Below, piece by piece: positions 59,262 through 64,000 of a stretch of 64,000 nucleotides of DNA. Source of the stretch: Lenzites betulinus (lineage: Eukaryota > Basidiomycota > Agaricomycetes > Polyporales > Polyporaceae); assembly GCA_022264855.1 (NCBI GenBank), contig JABYQU010000041.1, positions 62,001 to 126,000 on the forward strand, read 5' to 3'. The stretch's first letter is position 1; the number at the start of each line of letters is the position of its first letter. The notes under the pieces were generated by a model. That model did no database searches and was not told the origin of the DNA. It saw nothing but the letters and a program-made list of their open reading frames with translations. The translations under genes were made by a program, and so were the position numbers.

Positions 59262-60070
59262 TCACCGCGCCAGCCCCTCATAAAACTTAACGATCCCCCG
59301 AATGCCCGGACACACCGCCAGCCGCACGCGTTCGTCCTCGCGCCACAGCGCCGCGCGCCCCGAGCGCTCGAGCCACGCCACGACGCCGCCCTGCCCGCGC
59401 CCGACCGCCTCGCTGCGGTCCCGCACGAAGCGAGCGAGGCGGTCGCGCTGCAGCGCCCAGCGCAGGCGGCGCACCGTCGACACGAGCCGCGCGCTCACCG
59501 CGGGCGCGGGCGCCTCGCACGGGAGCACGCGCGTGCGGTAGAACGTCTCGCGTGTGCCGGGGGAGCGCGCGCGGAGGGTGTGCGCGAGTACGTCCCGGGC
59601 GTGCGTCCATTGCAGGCGGAGGGAGGTCTCGTATTGGTTGACCATCTTCAGAGGGGGCGGGCGAGGAGGGTTAGTTAGTTGGAGCTTGGGAGTGTGGGAA
59701 GGAGAGGGGCGTACGTGGGGGGAGCTGAAGTAGTGTCCGGCGCGCCAGCGCCGTTCGATGCCCATGCCGCGCATGATCCCTCTGTGCACCAGGTCGGCCA
59801 CGGTGGGACGTAGGGGCAGCCCTGCGGGACTGAGCGCAAAGAGAGAATGGGAGACCCGCGAGGGGGTGATGGTGCGCAGCCGCTCGCGGTGCAGGAGAGG
59901 GTCCTCTGCGAGGACCGAGAGCTCCGGGTATGCTCGTGCGACGCTTGTTAGGTCAGGGAGGTCCAGAAAAGACACTGCCATGCGGTGTTGAGTGTATAAT
60001 CCAATCAGGCCCTCGTGGACGAATACGTACGGATATGCAGTAGTGTTTCGGGTGGGAGATACAGCAGCAT
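59262..60070 (-). CDS. F-box domain protein
   Basis: Three exons (60070-60031, 59974-59715, 59645-59262) give 227 residues. The F-box is at the very N-terminus and only appears after splicing exon 1 to exon 2: MLLYLPPETLLHI joined to LSFLDLPDLTSVARAYPEL. Downstream is a conserved basidiomycete region (RLRTITPSRVSHSLFALSP, LRPTVADLVHRGIMRGMGIE, RRWRAGHYFSSPHMVNQYE) of unknown fold ending VRLAVCPGIRGIVKFYEGLA. F-box proteins recruit substrates to SCF ubiquitin ligases; the substrate here is unknown. Confidence 0.82.
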
Positions 60071-60400
60071 GTTGGTTCGAACAGCGTCTGATGGGATGCA
60101 GTAGGCAGCACAGGAGGCGCGAGGGAACGCTGAGTGTCAGAGCATATATAAGCAGGGGCAATGGTCGACTTGGAGTCTGGAGAGCAAGCTCGGTCGTGGA
60201 CTGTCCCTCGAGACGAGGAGCCGCAGCAACTCGTTCGGAGCGGGAGCAGACGGCGCTTAAGGCCTAAACAGAGCGGGAGCGGGAGGGCGCCTAATTAATT
60301 CATCCGCGCCAACAGATGTGGGCGCTTCCTTATTTCTCTCGTGTCCGACAGTTCTCTACCAGCTCCGCGTTCCGGCGGTCCTCGTTTTCTAGCTCTGGCC
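60071..60400. promoter_or_regulatory. Divergent promoter region, F-box and mitochondrial-type genes
   Basis: 330 bp. A TATA-like tatataag at about 60143-60150 lies within reach of either start. No gene seen. Confidence 0.45.
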
Positions 60401-61433
60401 ATGCTTGCTCGACTGTCTGTGTCGAAGGCGGTCCATCTATCTCGGGGCACCTCATCGAGTCTCCCGCGACTAGCTTCATGGGCCCGCTATAACTCCAGCG
60501 AGGCAGCTGCGCCCGCCGAGGCCGCTGCTCCTGACGCAGAGGATGCACCGAAGAAACGAGCGATCCCCATTGCGGACAGTCTAGGGGACATTACGATCAG
60601 TGCGTTGCGGCCTTTCACTCCCTCTTTGATGTTTACTGAATGCGTCTCGTATAGCGAACCGCCCCAAGGAGGCAGGTGGTCAGCGGCGTAACGGTGACCG
60701 GGCAAACGGGAACGGGAACGGGAACGGGAACAGGAACGGGAACAGGGACCCCAGTCGGCCCCGTCAAAACTACAACAACAACCGCGAGGGAAACAGCAAT
60801 GGCGACGGCAACGGCAATGGCAATAGGAATGGCAATAGGAACGGTCCCGACAACCGCGCCAACGCCGGCTCCCGCAGGCCAAACAACGGCACCGACTCGC
60901 GCCCCCCAAGGCAGGACCGCCCGGGCTACCAGCAGTCCGCCCAGTCCCAAGGCCGGCCCCGCCGCGAGGGCGACCAGAACCGCCGCGACGACCGGCGCCC
61001 GCGCCGCGCTCGCGCCGAGGGCGAGGGCGAGGACGGCGCGGAGGTGGTGCTGCCCGTCATCCCGCCGCCGCGCAAAATCGAGTACACCAGCAACCTCGAG
61101 GACCTCTTCGGGCCCGCCACCCCCGCCCCCGCGGGCCCCCGCGTCCCCAGCACCACTACTACTACCACTACAAGCGCGGACGGGACGAAGCCGGCGAGCA
61201 CGTCACAGGCACGCGTGCAGAGTCTCCTCGAGCGCACCGCGGGCGACTACTCGCGGTACGTCGCGCGGGTGCTGCCGACGACGGACGTGAGCGCGCTGAG
61301 CCCGCGGGACCTCGCTGCGTTCGTGCTCTCGAAGCAGGGCGACGTCACGCTGCCGAGGCGCGAGCACGCGCTGGCGGTCGTGGGCAAGTTCCCGGAGACG
61401 AAGGAGGTGCGGCAGGGCGCGGCGCCGGCGTAG
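60401..61433 (+). CDS. Asn/Gly/Arg-rich protein, probably mitochondrial, function unknown
   Basis: Two exons (60401-60599, 60676-61433) give 318 residues. The N-terminus MLARLSVSKAVHLSRGTSSS lacks acidic residues and has spaced Arg/Lys: a good mitochondrial presequence. Residues 75-200 are low complexity: NG and NR dipeptides encoded by aacggg and aatggc arrays (60705-60756, 60797-60847), then Arg/Gln/Asp-rich RGG-like sequence that could bind RNA. The C-terminal 130 residues are more ordered (PRKIEYTSNLEDLFGPATPA, then GDYSRYVARVLPTTDVSALS and REHALAVVGKFPETKEV). I do not recognise the family; a mitoribosome or mitochondrial RNA-processing role is a guess. Confidence 0.75.
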
Positions 61434-61652
61434 AGATTGGGTATGGGGTAGTTACATGTGTTATAAGTATGCCCTGCCGAGAGGCGTAACTAATAGGTGA
61501 CACCGTCGCATTTGGAAACCGAGGTCGTGGGCTAATTGTCGTGTGGCTGAAGTACAACAAGAAATATCGGAATAAAGATACAGCGGGGGGGAAGACAAAA
61601 CAAGAAGACGAAAACGCGTGAGTGGCCGTCAGTAGGTCGTAAATGGCAGACG

Positions 61653-64000
61653 TCATGAAACAGCGGATTTGTCGTGTAGGATGTCCTCGGCGCGAACTCG
61701 CTCCGCTGGTGTAAAGGCGATAGGCATGGTGCGCGCCCGTAGAGCAGCGGCGTCGTCACCGCTCACGGTCAGTGCTGGGCGAGGGGCGGGATCCGTTCGA
61801 GTTGGGGCTGGTGGACGCACATCGGGCGCAGATAAAGTCGGGCGCATGTCCGGCTGGAAGCGCAGGATCGACGTTCGCGCGCCCTCTGCTGAGGTAGGAG
61901 TGAGCAATGGGGACGCGACGAGGTCCGTGCTGCTGAGGAACCGTGCCGGTCGCCCGGAATCGGTCAAGCTGGACAGCGGGCTTTCCGAAGTAACGGGCGG
62001 TAGGCCGGATACGTCAGTCGTTGAGACGGACGCCTGAACCTTCTCCGAGAGTACTGCACCGTCGCTGTGAGGCGCGTGGGCCTGCGCATGGTGGCTGTCA
62101 TGGTTTTCCAAGCCGCCCGCCCGTCGTGCAAGAAGTGCCCTGAACCAGCTCGGCCGTGCGCTTCTCGCAGGCGAGAGGGAGCTCCTCCGCGTCCCGCCCC
62201 ACGCCAGCTCCTGACCGCTGTGCATGCTCTCAGCACCCACGACGGAGCTGAGCTGGGAGGGCCCACGGCTGCGCGTCGCGCTGGCAGCAGAGAGGGCCGT
62301 CGCGCGTCGTCGAGCACGGATGATAGCTCCAATCGTGCCCCCGGTCATCCGCAGGGAGTCGATCCCGGGCTCCTCTGTCTTGATGACGATCGCGCGCTTC
62401 TCCTCTGCGAGGTCGACGTCGAAGTCGGATGCCTCGTCGGACCGCAGGCCCGCTTCGAGGTCGTCGGTCGAGCGTTGGGCGGGCTCAGGGGAAGTAGCGT
62501 CGGGGGTGCGTGGGTGCGGGCGGCGGGAGCGCTGGGAGAATCGTGAACGACGAGAGCGCAGTGTTCCTGACGGGCCAGTTCGACGGCCTGAGCAGCGACA
62601 GGGTCTACTTCTTGCCGAGCGGCTTCCAAGAGGAGCGTCGTCCGCTCGTCAACCTGGAAGGGGCGGGCGTGAGTACGCAGAACTATTGTTAGGGCGGAAG
62701 TACGCACGTTGGCGAGGGTCCGTGGGTCAACTTTCGTCATTTGCAAGATGACGATTCCAGTGCATATCACCGCAAATGCAAGGACGATGGTGATGATCTG
62801 CGATGCGCTTGCTTTCAGGCCTTGGTAGAGAATCTAAGCAAATCATGTCATGACTTAAGTAAATCGTCCTAACAGGCGCAACAAGGAATGAGCGTACCAC
62901 TGATGTGACCAAGGTGCAGAAAGTGACTGTTGTAGGACATGATCAGTAGGGCGCATGTGTACGATATCAACACCACTCACATGTCACGTAGTATGTCGGT
63001 GTAACTTCAGAATATGAGCTCGAGTTGGTTTTATGACACTGCAGGCACTCACCCATGGCTAAAAACAACGTCAGTATGCGCAGAACGTCAAAATCATAAC
63101 AAACGCACCTGTATTGAACATTGCTAACGCTACGTTCAGGTAGTAGATCTCCGTCACTGCTCTTGAATTAGTCCTGATAACTTTGTATGGAGTCATAGAA
63201 CTTACGGAGGGTCGCGATCACGAACACCAGTAGGAAGTAAATGAACCAATTTTTGAACTGGAAATGACGAAGCTAAGCCGTAGTGCATGGTGAGGCAAAC
63301 ACAGTGCATACCTGGTTATCACCTCTGATGGATGTCACGATGGACGCACCCAGACCTTGCGTACAACTTACACTCAAGCCGCCGATAAGGCTGCATACAC
63401 CCTAGAGTTGAGTTTGAGCGGTTAAACGAACACGGCAACGACGTAAATCCTCACCAGGTATGGCATCATGCTCTGCTTCCCATATTTCGGCGCCGCCCAA
63501 AAGGCGAGCACGGCAGCCACTGCAAGAACGACGCCCCCGTATGCAAGGAACCATGGCGCAAGGAAGAGATGCTTGAAGCCTTCGATGGTGGACACGCTCT
63601 GTTCTTCCGGCCCGTTCAAGGCAAGGATCGACGCGCCGAGGAGACACTGGATTGACGATATCCAGCCGAACAAGGACAGCCTTTCCTTCAAGAAGAAGTG
63701 GGAAAGTATTGAAGATATGACGACGGAGAGCGCGCCCATAGGTGTCTGAAGGAACGTGCGTGCGACTGGAGTCAGCTATACGAACCTATCGTGCATTTGT
63801 AGAGCGGTACTTACCACGACGATAGCCTCCACAAACGCGTATGCGACAAAGTTGCATAGCTCCCCAAGTATCATGATGATCATTCCTGTCCACCACATAG
63901 GCTGCACATTTCGCTCGCGGTCAGATAGGACGTTCACAAGCAGGGTATGCAGGCACGTACAGATTTGAGATAGGCGACGCCTTCTCCCGCAGCATGTCCT
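61653..64000 (-). CDS. NIPA-type (DUF803) Mg2+ transporter, 5' end outside the window
   Basis: Twelve exons are seen (64000-63961 partial, 63901-63815, 63745-63455, 63401-63312, 63257-63206, 63156-63109, 63058-63053, 63004-62981, 62926-62898, 62833-62708, 62653-62609, 62531-61653); the start lies to the right. NIPA signatures run through the membrane part: GMIIMILGELCNFVAYAFVE, TPMGALSVVISSILSHFFLK, KYGKQSMMPYLGVCSLIGGL, TEIYYLNVALAMFNTAMVTP, VTFTFCTLVTS and LYQGLKASASQIITIVLAF. These proteins move Mg2+ (in animals NIPA1-4) in endosomal or plasma membranes. After the last membrane segment (MTKVDPRTLAN) a roughly 300-residue disordered cytosolic tail follows, ending in EDILHDKSAVS. Exon 7 is only 6 nt. 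The intron 62532-62608 was inferred from a frame change in the tail and is the least certain. Confidence 0.88.

Noticed and set aside
61653..62348. Separate 231-codon protein gene on the minus strand
   Set aside because: A splice from the NIPA membrane part joins it in frame, so it is the cytosolic tail of that transporter.

Overview
The window is nuclear DNA from a filamentous basidiomycete, most likely an Agaricomycete and plausibly a polypore. Protein-coding genes are packed on both strands with short (about 46-75 nt) GT-AG introns, many exons per gene, CpG-rich coding sequence and single-gene transcription units. The gene set fits this: DNMT1-type cytosine methyltransferase, multi-intron delta-9 desaturase with a C-terminal cytochrome b5, AP-3 delta, DHHC palmitoyltransferase, germinal-centre kinase, multi-TM NIPA transporter. 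All gene models were read by eye; exon junctions were chosen so that the frame stays open and family motifs are kept.

Layout. 1-7.8 kb: 3' end of a Prp22-type DEAH helicase, an NTF2-like mRNA export factor, a 2-oxoglutarate/Fe(II) oxygenase and a type II membrane glycosyltransferase. 8.3-18 kb: AP-3 delta, a GCK/MST-type kinase and a very large E2 ubiquitin-conjugating enzyme. 18-21.6 kb: gene-poor stretch with small repeats. 21.6-33.5 kb: a Mn-type cation diffusion facilitator whose 3' end is tandemly duplicated, a tiny membrane protein, a secreted repeat protein, a quinone oxidoreductase, a protein tyrosine phosphatase, an NR2C2AP-like protein and a secreted beta-propeller protein. 34.7-35.1 kb: an inverted-repeat element next to tRNA-Ser(AGA). 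35.8-50 kb: a small protein, a TBC GAP, DNMT1-like methyltransferase, Pfa4 and a double-bromodomain protein. 50.4-64 kb: cytochrome P450, BTB protein, delta-9 desaturase, CutC, F-box protein, an Asn/Gly-rich probably mitochondrial protein and a NIPA-type transporter cut by the window end.

No operon or metabolic cluster is seen; the genes are mostly housekeeping (membrane traffic, ubiquitin, chromatin, lipid and metal homeostasis). Two signals stand out. First, the DNA methyltransferase gene carries a sharply bounded 2.1-kb block in which CpG is almost absent (12 counted), although both ends of the same gene are CpG-rich. Second, micro-exons are unusually frequent: 3, 5, 6, 7, 7 and 9 nt internal exons plus a first exon that is only ATG. 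The 3-nt exon supplies a histidine of the catalytic HxxHH box of the fatty-acid desaturase, so ordinary gene prediction would give a dead enzyme.
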